A stretch of DNA of 64,000 bases from Sphingomonas sp. CCH21-G11 (GTDB lineage: Bacteria; Pseudomonadota; Alphaproteobacteria; Sphingomonadales; Sphingomonadaceae), in assembly GCF_001555965.1 (NCBI RefSeq), contig NZ_LSHX01000010.1, positions 153,581 through 217,580 on the forward strand. Reading direction: 5' to 3'. The position numbers and the translations under genes were made by a program. A model generated the notes under the pieces. The model made no database searches and was not told where the DNA came from. It was given only the letters and a program-made list of their open reading frames with translations. The number at the start of each line of letters is the position of its first letter. Position 1 is the stretch's first letter. Positions 18,078 through 26,824 of the stretch are shown here, in pieces.

Positions 18078-18542
18078 ATGACCGTGAGCGTCGCATTTCG
18101 CCGCGAAAGCGACGAGGAACATAAGGAACCCCGTTTCGAGCTGCCTATCCCGCCCGGCCCCAACTGGGTGACGCCGCGCGGCCGTGCGCTGATCGCGGCG
18201 AGGGTCGACGCGCTCGAAGCCGAGATCGCCGGCGCGCCCGACGATGCCGCACGCGAGGTGCTGCGCCGCGACCTGCGCTACTGGCACACCCGCCGCGCCA
18301 CCGCCGAGGATGCGCCGGCGCCCGATGCGGGCGAAGTCGGCATCGGCAGCCGGGTGCACATCCGTCAAGGCGCGCGTTCGCGGACGATCGAGATCGTCGG
18401 CCATGACGAGGCCGAGCCGGGCGCGGACCGCTTGTCCTTCGCCGCCCCGCTCGCCCGTGCGCTGATGGGTGCGATGGCGGGCGAGACCGTCGCGTTCAAC
18501 GGCCAGCCGATCCGCGTCGACTCGGTCGAGACGCCCGCATGA
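18078..18542 (+). CDS. GreA/GreB-family elongation factor-like protein
   Basis: A 154-residue protein. An N-terminal helical part (VTPRGRALIAARVDALEAEI through REVLRRDLRYWHTRRATAED) resembles the GreA coiled coil but is shortened. The C-terminal FKBP-like half (VGIGSRVHIRQGARSRTIEI, SFAAPLARALMGAMAGETV) matches Gre C-terminal domains. Canonical GreA rescues backtracked RNA polymerase through acidic tip residues; here the coiled coil is short, so a variant role is possible. The start ATG 18078 follows AGGAG. It overlaps the next gene by 4 nt (ATGA). Confidence 0.75.
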   Translation: MTVSVAFRRESDEEHKEPRFELPIPPGPNWVTPRGRALIAARVDALEAEIAGAPDDAAREVLRRDLRYWHTRRATAEDAPAPDAGEVGIGSRVHIRQGARSRTIEIVGHDEAEPGADRLSFAAPLARALMGAMAGETVAFNGQPIRVDSVETPA

Positions 18543-18721
18543 GCGGCGACCGTTTCGAGCGGCACCGCCAGCCGTGGCGACAGGATGAAATCCAGAAGCT
18601 GCATACGCTGGCCAAGAAAGGCATGGCGCTGAAGGCGATTGCGAAGGCGCTGACCCGCAGCGAGGAATCGGTGAAGGACCGCGCCAAGCAGGACGGTTTG
18701 TCGATCGCCAAGTTGCGCTGA
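18539..18721 (+). CDS. Small SANT/Myb-like DNA-binding-type protein
   Basis: A 60-residue basic protein, coupled by an ATGA overlap to the Gre-like gene. It contains QPWRQDEIQKLHTLAKKGMA followed by LKAIAKALTRSEESVKDRAK, which reads as a three-helix SANT/homeodomain-like fold (Trp, then K-I-A-L, then S-V-K-R-A). It is probably a small nucleic-acid-binding protein acting with, or transcribed with, the Gre-like factor. No target is known. Confidence 0.7.
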   Translation: MSGDRFERHRQPWRQDEIQKLHTLAKKGMALKAIAKALTRSEESVKDRAKQDGLSIAKLR

Positions 18722-18821
18722 GCGCTTCCGCCACGTCGCCGCAGCGAAGGCTGGGGCCTCATGCTGGTGCTGCGCCCTTCGCGGTATCAGATGCCAGCCT
18801 AGAACGCTTGTCTCTTCACGT

Positions 18822-18895
18822 CCCGTTCGTTTCGAGCGAAGTCGAGAAACGTGATCCGGGCGCGACGTTTCTCGACTTCGCTCGAAACGAACGGG
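18822..18895. repeat. Perfect 31-bp inverted repeat (CGTTTCGAGCGAAGTCGAG family)
   Basis: Arms 18822-18852 and 18865-18895 are exact reverse complements around a 12-base loop. The arm begins CCCGTTCGTTTCGAGCGAAG. A related single arm lies at 59313-59342. It sits downstream of the Gre-like pair and may also act as a transcript 3' end. Confidence 0.9.
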
Positions 18896-18935
18896 TAAGG
18901 CGTGTCATCCACTTTGCCGACCCACAGGACACATC

Positions 18936-20117
18936 TTGCCCGCCTCCCCATCCTATGACGCGATCATCCTCGGCGCGGGCGCGGCAGGAATGATGTGCGC
19001 GGCGGTGGCCGGGCAGCGGGGGCGGCGCGTGCTGCTGATCGATCATGCCGACCGGCCGGGGAAGAAGATCCTGATCTCCGGCGGCGGGCGGTGCAACTTC
19101 ACCAATCTCGGCACCGCGCCCGACCGCTTCCTGTCCGCCAACCCGCATTTCGCCAAATCGGCGCTGGGGCGCTATACCGCCGCCGACTTCATCGCGCTGG
19201 TCGATTCCTACTGCATCGCGTGGCACGAAAAGACGCTGGGCCAATTGTTCTGCGACGGCTCCGCGCGCCAGATCGTCGAAATGCTGGTCGGCGAGTGCGA
19301 TAAGAGCGCGGTCGAATTCGCGCTCGGCCGGCCGGTCACAGCGGTCGAGCATGACGGCATGGCGTTTCGCGTCGGGATCGACGGACGCATCGTCACTGCA
19401 CCCGCGCTGGTCATCGCCACCGGTGGGCCGTCGATCCCCAAGATGGGCGCGACGGGCTTCGCCTATCAACTCGCCAAGCAGTTTGGCCTCAAGCTCATCG
19501 AGCCGCGCCCGGCACTGGTGCCGCTGACGCTGGCAGGCGACGATGCGCTGTTTCGCGAATTGTCGGGCGTCGCCGCGCCGGTCGTGGCGCGTCACGGCAA
19601 GGTCGCCTTCCGCGAAGCCGCTTTGTTCACGCATCGCGGCCTGTCCGGCCCCGCAATCCTTCAGGTGTCGAGCTACTGGGGCCATGGCGAGGCGATCGAC
19701 GTGAATTTCCTTCCCGACCAGCCAAGCGGCTGGCTGCGCGCCGCCAAGCGCGCGCAACCCCGCACGACGCTGGCCCGCGCACTGGCGATCCAGCTGCCCG
19801 ACCGACTGGCGACCACCCTGGCGGAGCGACTGGCCTTGGCGGGTGAGCTCGCCAACCTCGCCGACAGGCGGCTGGAGGAGGCCGAGCGCCGCCTTGCCGC
19901 CTGGCGCTTCACCCCCAACGGCACCGAAGGCTATGCCAAGGCGGAGGTCACGGCGGGCGGCATTTCGACCGCCGAACTGTCATCGCAAACAATGCAAGCC
20001 AAACGCGTTCCAAATCTGTATGTGGTCGGCGAAGCGGTCGACGTCACCGGGTGGCTCGGCGGCTATAATTTCCAATGGGCGTGGGCGAGCGGCTGGGCCG
20101 CAGGCCAGTCCCTGTAG
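18936..20117 (+). CDS. HI0933/YhiN-family FAD-dependent oxidoreductase
   Basis: A 393-residue flavoprotein. The Rossmann motif is AIILGAGAAGMMCA (about residues 9-22). GKKILISGGGRCNFTN is the family signature, and the C-terminal FAD contact is VVGEAVDVTGWLGGYNFQWA. The physiological substrate is unsettled. The start is probably the TTG at 18936, with AGGA about 9 bases upstream; no ATG lies nearby in frame. It is a single gene between an inverted repeat and the helicase. Confidence 0.85.
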   Translation: MPASPSYDAIILGAGAAGMMCAAVAGQRGRRVLLIDHADRPGKKILISGGGRCNFTNLGTAPDRFLSANPHFAKSALGRYTAADFIALVDSYCIAWHEKTLGQLFCDGSARQIVEMLVGECDKSAVEFALGRPVTAVEHDGMAFRVGIDGRIVTAPALVIATGGPSIPKMGATGFAYQLAKQFGLKLIEPRPALVPLTLAGDDALFRELSGVAAPVVARHGKVAFREAALFTHRGLSGPAILQVSSYWGHGEAIDVNFLPDQPSGWLRAAKRAQPRTTLARALAIQLPDRLATTLAERLALAGELANLADRRLEEAERRLAAWRFTPNGTEGYAKAEVTAGGISTAELSSQTMQAKRVPNLYVVGEAVDVTGWLGGYNFQWAWASGWAAGQSL

Positions 20118-20183
20118 GTTTCGCCCGATCCCGTTTCCCGCGCTGACCGCCCCGGCGGCCCCGCCACTAATTCAAGAGAGTTC

Positions 20184-21911
20184 ATGCCCTTTTCCGCACT
20201 TCCCCCGTTGCTCGGCGACGCATTGTCCGCGCGCGGCTATGCCGCCCCCACCCCCGTTCAGGCCGCCGTGCTGGAGCCCGAGGCGCGCGGCCGCGACCTG
20301 ATCGTCTCTGCCCAGACGGGTTCCGGCAAGACCGTCGCCTTCGGCCTCGCCTTTGCCGAACAATTGCTGGCCGAGGGCGAGCGGATGGGTCAGGCGCGCG
20401 AGCCTCTGGCCTTGGTGATCGCGCCGACGCGCGAACTGGCGTTACAGGTCAGCCGCGAGCTGATGTGGCTTTATGGCCCGGCCGGCGCGCGCATCGCCAC
20501 CTGTGTCGGCGGCATGGACGCGTCGAAGGAGCGCCGCGCGCTCTCGCAAGGCGCGCATATCGTCGTCGGCACGCCGGGACGGTTGCGCGACCATCTCGAA
20601 CGCGGCGCGCTCGAGCTTGGCAGCCTGCGCGTCGCGGTGCTCGACGAGGCCGACGAGATGCTCGACATGGGCTTTCGCGACGACCTGGAGGAAATTCTCG
20701 ACGCGACGCCGGGCGAGCGCCGGACGCTGCTCTTCTCCGCCACCATGCCAAAGCCGATCGTGGCGCTGGCCAAGCGGTATCAGCGCGACGCGCTACGCAT
20801 CTCGACCGTGACCGAGGAACGCGGCCATGGCGACATCGCCTATCAGGCGGTGACCGTCGCGCCGGCGGACATCGAGAATGCGGTCGTGAACCTGCTGCGC
20901 TTTCACGATGCGGAGACGGCGATGCTGTTCTGCGCGACTCGCGACAATGTCCGCCGCCTGCACGCCAGCCTGAACGAACGCGGCTTCGGCGCGGTCGCCT
21001 TGTCGGGCGAGCACAGCCAGAATGAACGCAACCAGGCTTTGCAGGCGCTGCGCGATCGTCGCGCGCGCGTTTGCGTCGCGACCGATGTCGCCGCGCGCGG
21101 CATCGACCTGCCGACACTCAGCCTGGTCATCCATGTCGAGCTGCCCCGCGATGCCGAAACCCTTCAGCATCGCTCCGGCCGCACCGGGCGCGCCGGCAAG
21201 AAGGGAACAGCGGTGCTGATCGTCCCCTATCCCCGCCGCCGCCGCGTCGACGCGATGCTGAAGGGCGCGCGGATCGCCGCCGAATGGATCAAGCCGCCGA
21301 CGATCGAGGAAATCCGCGCACAGGACCGCGCCCGCCTGATCGAAACATTGCTGCAGCCGGTCGAGGTTGATGACGAGGATCGGGCGCTGGGCGCGCAACT
21401 GCTGGAAAAGATGAGCGCCGAGGACGTCGCGGCCGCGCTGGTCCGCGTCCACCGCGCGCGCCTGCCCGATCCGGAGGAGCTGATCGACGGTGCGGGTTCG
21501 AGCGGCGAGCGGCCGGAGCGTGGCGAGGGCCACCGCCCGGGATTCGAGGATACGGTCTGGTTCCACATGGACATCGGGCGGCGGCAGAATGCCGATCCAC
21601 GCTGGATCCTGCCGCTGCTGTGCCGGCGCGGGCACATCACCAAGAACGAGATCGGCGCGATTCGCATCGGGCCGAATGAGACCGCGTTCGAGGTCCGGCG
21701 TGCCGCCGCCAACAAGTTTGCGGAGGCCCTTCGCCGCACCGCCGCGACCGAGAGTCCGGAGGATCACGTCCGCATCGAACCGATGCAGGGACCGCCGGGC
21801 GCACGACCGCCCCAGCGTCGCGCCGGCCCGCCCCCCGCGCGTCATGCCGCCAAACCGGCACGCCCGACGCTGCATCGCAAGGGGCCGGGCGGCGGCGGTG
21901 CGCGCCGATAG
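20184..21911 (+). CDS. DEAD-box ATP-dependent RNA helicase with DbpA-like C-terminal domain
   Basis: A 575-residue protein. All helicase motifs are readable in order: a Q motif (APTPVQAAVL), motif I AQTGSGKT (about 43-50), PTRELA, TPGRL, motif II DEAD in VLDEADEMLDMGF, SAT, ARGIDLPTLS, and motif VI HRSGRTGRAG. After the core, residues about 455-530 (VWFHMDIGRRQNADPRWILP, then LLCRRGHITKNEIGAIRIG) form a DbpA-type RNA-recognition domain. A basic Pro/Arg tail follows. DbpA-type proteins act in large-subunit rRNA assembly. Confidence 0.92.
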   Translation: MPFSALPPLLGDALSARGYAAPTPVQAAVLEPEARGRDLIVSAQTGSGKTVAFGLAFAEQLLAEGERMGQAREPLALVIAPTRELALQVSRELMWLYGPAGARIATCVGGMDASKERRALSQGAHIVVGTPGRLRDHLERGALELGSLRVAVLDEADEMLDMGFRDDLEEILDATPGERRTLLFSATMPKPIVALAKRYQRDALRISTVTEERGHGDIAYQAVTVAPADIENAVVNLLRFHDAETAMLFCATRDNVRRLHASLNERGFGAVALSGEHSQNERNQALQALRDRRARVCVATDVAARGIDLPTLSLVIHVELPRDAETLQHRSGRTGRAGKKGTAVLIVPYPRRRRVDAMLKGARIAAEWIKPPTIEEIRAQDRARLIETLLQPVEVDDEDRALGAQLLEKMSAEDVAAALVRVHRARLPDPEELIDGAGSSGERPERGEGHRPGFEDTVWFHMDIGRRQNADPRWILPLLCRRGHITKNEIGAIRIGPNETAFEVRRAAANKFAEALRRTAATESPEDHVRIEPMQGPPGARPPQRRAGPPPARHAAKPARPTLHRKGPGGGGARR

Positions 21912-22006
21912 CTCGTGCAATGGCACTTTATCGGCGATGTCGCGTTGTCTCGTCGGCGGAATGATCACACGTGCCGGGGACGGCAGCTGAAACAAGGAGT
22001 GAGCGG

Positions 22007-22537
22007 ATGAACGCACAGCAGTTGAAGCGGACCAGCCTGATGTCGATGGGCGTCGCAGCCACCGCGCTGACCCTCGCGGCATGCGGTGGGGGATCGCAGA
22101 CTTCCGAACCCACCCCGGCGCCGACCGCGACCGCGACCGTCGCGACCCCCACGCCGGCCGCAACACCGACGGCTGCTGCCGCGCCGACCGTCGACAGCAC
22201 CGATACGCTCGACGGCACCACGCTCGCGAGCCTGACGGGCGACGCGGCGGCGGGTCAGAAGGTCTTTGCCGTTTGCAGCACCTGTCACGCGGTACAGGCG
22301 GGCGTAAACAAGATCGGGCCCTCGCTGGCCGGGATCGTCGGCCGCGCCGCCGGCACGGTCGAGGGTTACAGCTACTCGACCGCCAACAAGAACAGCGGCA
22401 TCACCTGGAGCAAGGAAAAGCTGTTCCAGTATCTCGAAAAGCCGCAGCGCGTGGTGCCTGGCACGAAGATGGCCTATGCCGGCCTGACCGATGCGCAGAA
22501 GCGCGCCGATCTGATCGCCTATCTCGACACACTGTGA
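22007..22537 (+). CDS. Lipid-anchored class I cytochrome c
   Basis: A 176-residue protein. The lipobox LTLAAC puts the lipidated Cys at 26. A long Pro/Ala/Thr spacer (about 30-70) follows, then a cytochrome c2-type domain with CSTCH at residues 90-94 and axial Met155 in PGTKMAYAGL. The start ATG 22007 follows AAGGAG. It is probably a membrane-tethered periplasmic electron carrier. It lies right beside the photosynthesis cluster, so it could carry electrons between the bc1 complex and the PufC haems of the reaction centre. That role is inference; a purely respiratory one is equally possible. Confidence 0.87.
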   Translation: MNAQQLKRTSLMSMGVAATALTLAACGGGSQTSEPTPAPTATATVATPTPAATPTAAAAPTVDSTDTLDGTTLASLTGDAAAGQKVFAVCSTCHAVQAGVNKIGPSLAGIVGRAAGTVEGYSYSTANKNSGITWSKEKLFQYLEKPQRVVPGTKMAYAGLTDAQKRADLIAYLDTL

Positions 22538-22547
22538 TCAAAACGAT

Positions 22548-22626
22548 CGTCGCCCCGGCGGAGGCCGGGGCGCTGGCCACCCGTGCACACCCTTTGCCAG
22601 CGGTCCCGGCCTTCGACGGGACGACG
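22548..22626. repeat. REP-like palindromic element (GTCGCCCCGGC family)
   Basis: Left arm CGTCGCCCCGGCGGAGGCCG followed by GGGC; right arm CGGTCCCGGCCTTCGACGGG followed by ACGACG. The arms are imperfect inverted copies about 30 bases apart. The same family is at 31298-31382 and 45041-45142. Here it sits between convergent cytochrome c and tspO-operon genes. Confidence 0.7.
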
Positions 22627-22632
22627 CGGGTG

Positions 22633-22875
22633 TCAACGCTGCCTGAGATCCGCGAGGTGGGCGGGGAATGACAGCAAGAGCGGCAGCGCGATCAATGGCC
22701 AAGCTTCGCCGGTCAGCGCGTTGCGAACCGCGACCAGCATCAGCGCGCCGGGCAGCAGCCGCAGCGCGGCTCTGCGCGGTGCCCAGCCGCCCCTCATTAC
22801 CAGCCACAGATATTCGATCGCCAGTACGACGAGGATGAGGTCGACGGCGTGACCGCTGGCGAAGAACGCGCTCAG
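22633..22875 (-). CDS. Small hydrophobic protein downstream of tspO (start uncertain)
   Basis: An open frame following tspO encodes a plausible three-helix membrane protein: HAVDLILVVLAIEYLWLVMR, ALRLLPGALMLVAVRN, PLIALPLLLSFPAHLADLRQ. The longest form consistent with its position would start at a CTG overlapping the tspO stop (22875), giving 80 residues. The first ATG (22797) gives 54 residues and loses the first helix. The composition looks coding, but the start codon is unresolved. It would be the last gene of the bchG-bch2-bchP-tspO transcript. Confidence 0.45.
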   Translation of the reverse strand: MSAFFASGHAVDLILVVLAIEYLWLVMRGGWAPRRAALRLLPGALMLVAVRNALTGEAWPLIALPLLLSFPAHLADLRQR

Positions 22876-23363
22876 CCGAACGGCCCGTTCAGCGCCACGA
22901 TCTGCCAGTTGAGCGCGCCGGCAACCGCGACCCAGCCGAGATAGGGCAACAGCAGCAGCGCCGCCGCCGAGGACCGCCGCGCGCAGAACAGGATCATCGC
23001 CAGGATCGACAGGCCGAGCACGATCACTTCGACCGCGGCCCAATCCGGCCGCTCGAGCCGGAAGAACAAAAAGCTCCACAGGATATTGAGGAAGCCGTTG
23101 AGCGCGAACAGGCCGATGAAAATCTCGCTTTCGCTGCGCGTATGGATCGCGCGCCACGCGGTGACGCTGGCCAGCGCGGTGGTCATGAAGATCGCGGTCC
23201 ACGCCACGCCATAGATCGAATCCGGCGGCGCCCATGCCGGCTTGGCGAGGCTGCGATACCACGGACCGATATCGGTCATCGTACTGCCGACGATCGCAAC
23301 GAACAACGCCGCCAGCGCCGCAATGATGACCGGGACGACCCACGCACGGCCCAGCGCGGTCAT
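22872..23363 (-). CDS. tspO: TspO/MBR family tryptophan-rich sensory protein (copy 1)
   Basis: A 163-residue five-helix membrane protein. Signature segments are DIGPWYRSLAKPAWAPPDSI, VAWTAIFMTTALAS, FALNGFLNILWSFLFFRLER, and LPYLGWVAVAGALNWQIVALN. TspO in Rhodobacter sphaeroides binds porphyrins and negatively modulates photosynthesis genes in response to oxygen. The gene overlaps the upstream bchP by 4 nt, so it belongs to the bchG-bch2-bchP transcript. A second, distinct copy lies at the far end of the cluster. Confidence 0.92.
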   Translation of the reverse strand: MTALGRAWVVPVIIAALAALFVAIVGSTMTDIGPWYRSLAKPAWAPPDSIYGVAWTAIFMTTALASVTAWRAIHTRSESEIFIGLFALNGFLNILWSFLFFRLERPDWAAVEVIVLGLSILAMILFCARRSSAAALLLLPYLGWVAVAGALNWQIVALNGPFG

Positions 23364-24565
23364 GCCGCCGACCCCAGCAGGTGGCGCAGGTCCTTCCAGA
23401 AGATACGCACGTGCGCCATCGGCTTACGCCTTACGAGCTTCTTGTTCATATAGGCCTGCCAGGTCAGCGTCTGGACATCGGGGTCCTTGCAGATTTCGAC
23501 GAAGCGTTCGCGGCGTTTGTCGTTCCTGTACCAGAAATACTGCATGATCCCGAGGATCCAGAACACACGGCCATGGTCGCGCATGAAGCGGCGGCGCGCG
23601 GTTTTCAGCGCGCTTGCCTTGCCTGTCGCCAGGAACAGGTCGACTGCCTCGCCGGCAATGCGCCCACACGCCATGGCATAATAGATCCCTTCGCCCGACG
23701 ACGGCGCGACCACGCCGGCGGCATCGCCCGCCACGACGGTGTCGATGCCGTTGTCCCACCGCCGCAGCGGCTTCAACGGAATCGGCGCGCCCTCTCGGCG
23801 GATCGTCTCGCAGCCATCGAGCCCGGTCTGGTCGCGCAGCCGGTCAATCGCGTCGCGCAGCGGAAAGCCCTTGTTGGCGCTGCCTACCCCGACGCTGGCA
23901 GTGTCGCCATGCGGGAAGATCCAGGCATAGAAATCGGGCGAAAGGTGGCCCTGATAATAAACGTCGCAGCGGTCGGGATCGAACACGTCGCTGGCGACGG
24001 CGGGCGACTTCACAATCTCGTGATAGGCGAAAACGCACGGGACCTTGTCCGCGCCATTGACCGTGGCGCGCGCGACCTTCGATCGGGCGCCGTCGGCGCC
24101 GATGACGCTGCGTGCGCGCACCCGCACCGGATCGCCGCCGCGTTCGCCACGATAGACGATCACCGCGCATCCGTCGCTGTCGCGCTCGATCGACTCGAAC
24201 GTGCCGGTGCGGCGTTCGGCGCCCGCCAGCGCGGCGCGGGCGCGCAGCCATTCGTCGAACACCTCGCGGTCGACCAGCCCGACAAACCCGTCGCCGCACG
24301 GCATGTCGACGGTCATGCCCGATGGCGCGATCATCCGCGCCGCCCTGGCGCGCGCGACGAGCAGATGCTCGGGAATCTCGAAATCCTGGATGGCGCGCGG
24401 CGGGATGGCGCCGCCGCACGGCTTGATGCGGCCGGCGCGGTCGAGCAGCAGCACGTGGCGGCCCTGTCGCGCCAGATCCGTCGCGGCGGTCGCGCCCGCC
24501 GGCCCGCCGCCCACGACGACGACGTCGAAATCGGCGGATCGGCGATCAGTCGGCATCTGCTTCAT
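23360..24565 (-). CDS. bchP: Geranylgeranyl diphosphate/bacteriochlorophyll reductase
   Basis: A 401-residue flavoprotein. The FAD-binding motif DFDVVVVGGGPAGATAA is at residues 13-29, and RAGRIKPCGGAIPPRAI is the signature of the geranylgeranyl reductase family. FAYHEIVKS, YYQGHLSPDFYAWIFPHGDT and GDAAGVVAPSSGEGIYYAM follow. BchP reduces the geranylgeranyl tail to phytyl stepwise, using NADPH. It overlaps both its upstream neighbour (bch2) and tspO by 4 nt (ATGA). A second Met at residue 4 is an alternative start. Confidence 0.95.
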   Translation of the reverse strand: MKQMPTDRRSADFDVVVVGGGPAGATAATDLARQGRHVLLLDRAGRIKPCGGAIPPRAIQDFEIPEHLLVARARAARMIAPSGMTVDMPCGDGFVGLVDREVFDEWLRARAALAGAERRTGTFESIERDSDGCAVIVYRGERGGDPVRVRARSVIGADGARSKVARATVNGADKVPCVFAYHEIVKSPAVASDVFDPDRCDVYYQGHLSPDFYAWIFPHGDTASVGVGSANKGFPLRDAIDRLRDQTGLDGCETIRREGAPIPLKPLRRWDNGIDTVVAGDAAGVVAPSSGEGIYYAMACGRIAGEAVDLFLATGKASALKTARRRFMRDHGRVFWILGIMQYFWYRNDKRRERFVEICKDPDVQTLTWQAYMNKKLVRRKPMAHVRIFWKDLRHLLGSAA

Positions 24566-25896
24566 CGCGCCAGCTCCCGTGAATGATAATCGATAGAGGC
24601 CGTTCGTCCGGGCATCGTCCGGCCGATCGCCAGCGTGGCGGCGACCACGAACAGCGCCGCTTCGGCGGCGAACACCAGCATGAAGGCGCGGCCGTCGTCG
24701 CCGATCAGCGCGCGCCCGCGGTCGACCGCGACCGCGCCGAGCAGCCCGCCAGTGCCGAACGCGATCGCCTGTGCCGCGCCCCACACGCCCATGCGCACCC
24801 CGGCGCGGCCATCGCCCGCCGCACCGGCCAGCGCCATCATCGTGCCGATCGCCGCGACCGCGAACACGCCATTGGCAAAGCCCAGCAGCGCGACGTTGCC
24901 AGCCAGCGGCCAGGCGCCGCCGCGCAATGCGGCGAGCGCCAGTCCGGCCAGCGCCAGCGCGGACGCGACGCAGCCGCCGACGATCCAGCGTCGCAGCCCG
25001 TCGGCGCTGCGCCCGCCAAACGCATTGGCACCGACGCCGACCAGGATCATGCCCGCGAGCACGCCGCCATGCTGCACCCCGGCGAGCTTGGTCGACTCGC
25101 CCGGTGTGAAACCGAAGACCAGCCCCGCAAAGGGCTCGAGGATCATGTCCTGCATCGAATAAGCGAGCATCGACATGAAGACGAACAGGGTAAAGCGGCG
25201 CGCGTCGGCGCTGACCCACATCGCCCGAATCGCCTGGGGAAAGCTTTCGTCCGACGCCGCCTCGGCGGGCGCGATCACATGCCCCCGCTCGATCCCCGCG
25301 ACCGCAATTCCCGCGACGACGAACGCGACCAGCGCCACGCCGCTCACCACCAGCGCCAGGCGCGGCAGCGAAAACGGATCGATCAGCGATCCCGCGACCC
25401 CGGCCGAGACGACGATGCCCGCGACCATCATGATCCAGGTGATCGCCGCCGCCGCCGATCGCCTTTCGGGCGCGACGCGCACGGCGAGCAGCGCCAGGAG
25501 CGAGGTGCCGGCCGCGCCGACCCCGGCCCCGATCAGCGCGAAGGCTGCGGCTGCGCCGACAAGTGCCGCAGATGAGCCGGTGGCCAGCCAGGGGACCAGG
25601 TCGACCGCGGCCAGCACACCCAGCGCCAGCACCCCCATTCCACCGATGATCCACGGCGTCCGCCGTCGCCCGCGATCCGATCCGTGCCCCCAAAGCGGGC
25701 GGGTCAGCTGCACCGCGTAATGCCAGGCGACGAGCCCGGCGGGCAGCGCGGCGGGCAGCGCATATTCGACGACCATCACCCGGTTGAGGAGCGACGTCGC
25801 CAGCATCACCATCGCGCCGATCGCGCTTTGCACCAGCCCGAGCCGGACGATGCCGAACCAGCCGAGCGGCGGCGCGGTGCCGGCGGACGCACTCAT
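24562..25896 (-). CDS. PucC/Bch2-family bacteriochlorophyll-related MFS protein
   Basis: A 444-residue polytopic protein of the BCD subgroup of the major facilitator superfamily, with about 12 helices. Indicators are the opening GWFGIVRLGLVQSAIGAMVM, LLNRVMVVEYALPAALP, and MLAYSMQDMILEPFAGLVFG. The same layout is seen in the other copy of this family here (lhaA). Members between bchG and bchP are often called bch2 or ORF428 and are thought to deliver or handle bacteriochlorophyll during complex assembly. It overlaps bchG and bchP by 4 nt each. Confidence 0.88.
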   Translation of the reverse strand: MSASAGTAPPLGWFGIVRLGLVQSAIGAMVMLATSLLNRVMVVEYALPAALPAGLVAWHYAVQLTRPLWGHGSDRGRRRTPWIIGGMGVLALGVLAAVDLVPWLATGSSAALVGAAAAFALIGAGVGAAGTSLLALLAVRVAPERRSAAAAITWIMMVAGIVVSAGVAGSLIDPFSLPRLALVVSGVALVAFVVAGIAVAGIERGHVIAPAEAASDESFPQAIRAMWVSADARRFTLFVFMSMLAYSMQDMILEPFAGLVFGFTPGESTKLAGVQHGGVLAGMILVGVGANAFGGRSADGLRRWIVGGCVASALALAGLALAALRGGAWPLAGNVALLGFANGVFAVAAIGTMMALAGAAGDGRAGVRMGVWGAAQAIAFGTGGLLGAVAVDRGRALIGDDGRAFMLVFAAEAALFVVAATLAIGRTMPGRTASIDYHSRELAR

Positions 25897-26795
25897 ATCA
25901 CGCCGCCCAGGCCAAGCGCGGCGGCGAGCATGCCGAAGACATAGGCGCTGATGCCGGTGCCGTTATACCAGGGCGTCTTGCCGCGGGGATCGCGCAGCAG
26001 CACGCGCATGAGGCCGATCTGGGCGAGCGTCAGCGCCGCGACGATCGCGGCAGACAGCATCAGGCCCCAGGCGATGAGCAGCGCAATGACCGCCAGCTGG
26101 GGGGCCAGCATCACTGCGCAGGCGATCCGCGCGGCGCGATCGACGCCCAGCATTGCGGGCAGCGACCGCACGCCCGTGGCAAGATCGCCCTCCACCGCCT
26201 TGAAATCGTTGAGCGTCATGATGCCGTGCGCGCCCAGGCTGTAGAGCAGCAGCACCGCCAGCACCCGGCCATCGGGCAGTGCGCCCGCCATCACCGCCGC
26301 CCCGGTGAACCAGGTCAGCCCCTCATAGGACAGCGCGACCGCGCCCGGCCCCCAGACCGCGTTGACCTTAAGCCGCAGCGGCGGTGCGCTGTACACCCAG
26401 GCGAGCACGAGGCCGATGGCGGTCGCGCCCAGCACCCACGGCCCCGTCGCCGCCGCGACCGCGAGCGACAACAAGGTGCCGATGCACGCGATCCACAAAC
26501 CCCATCGCCCGGCGATGCGGCCCGACGGGATCGGCCGATCGGGCTGGTTGATCGCGTCGACATGACGATCGAACCAGTCGTTCACCGCCTGACTCGTGCC
26601 GCAGACCAGCGGGCCGGTCAGCGCGATCCCCGCGATCAGGAAGGGCCAGCGGTCGACGATCGGCACCCCGGAAGACACGACCCCGCACATGAACGCCCAC
26701 ATCGGCGGAAACCAGGTGATCGGTTTGAGCAACTCGACCACGTCGCGCACCGCGGGGGCCGGGGCGGCAAGCGGTCGGGTGGACGAATGAGCCAT
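25893..26795 (-). CDS. bchG: Bacteriochlorophyll synthase (chlorophyll a synthase type)
   Basis: A 300-residue UbiA-family prenyltransferase with 8-9 helices. The catalytic Asp-rich motif is NDWFDRHVDAINQPDRPIPS, and the second is LNDFKAVEGDLATGVRSLP. WVYSAPPLRLK and the tail TPWYNGTGISAYVFGM are typical of BchG. It attaches the geranylgeranyl (or phytyl) tail to bacteriochlorophyllide. It is the first gene of bchG-bch2-bchP-tspO, with a near-consensus PpsR palindrome 30 bp upstream of its start. Confidence 0.95.
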   Translation of the reverse strand: MAHSSTRPLAAPAPAVRDVVELLKPITWFPPMWAFMCGVVSSGVPIVDRWPFLIAGIALTGPLVCGTSQAVNDWFDRHVDAINQPDRPIPSGRIAGRWGLWIACIGTLLSLAVAAATGPWVLGATAIGLVLAWVYSAPPLRLKVNAVWGPGAVALSYEGLTWFTGAAVMAGALPDGRVLAVLLLYSLGAHGIMTLNDFKAVEGDLATGVRSLPAMLGVDRAARIACAVMLAPQLAVIALLIAWGLMLSAAIVAALTLAQIGLMRVLLRDPRGKTPWYNGTGISAYVFGMLAAALGLGGVI

Positions 26796-26824
26796 GGCGC
26801 GAGCCTATGCCCGACCGGCAAAAG

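Noticed and set aside
22548..22626. Mobile insertion sequence at the cluster border
   Set aside because: No transposase frame or target duplication is visible; it is only a short palindromic repeat.
24562..25896. Naming this MFS gene pucC with linked LH2 genes
   Set aside because: No pucBA antenna genes are near; the bchG-bch2-bchP order favours bch2/ORF428 usage, so no symbol was given.
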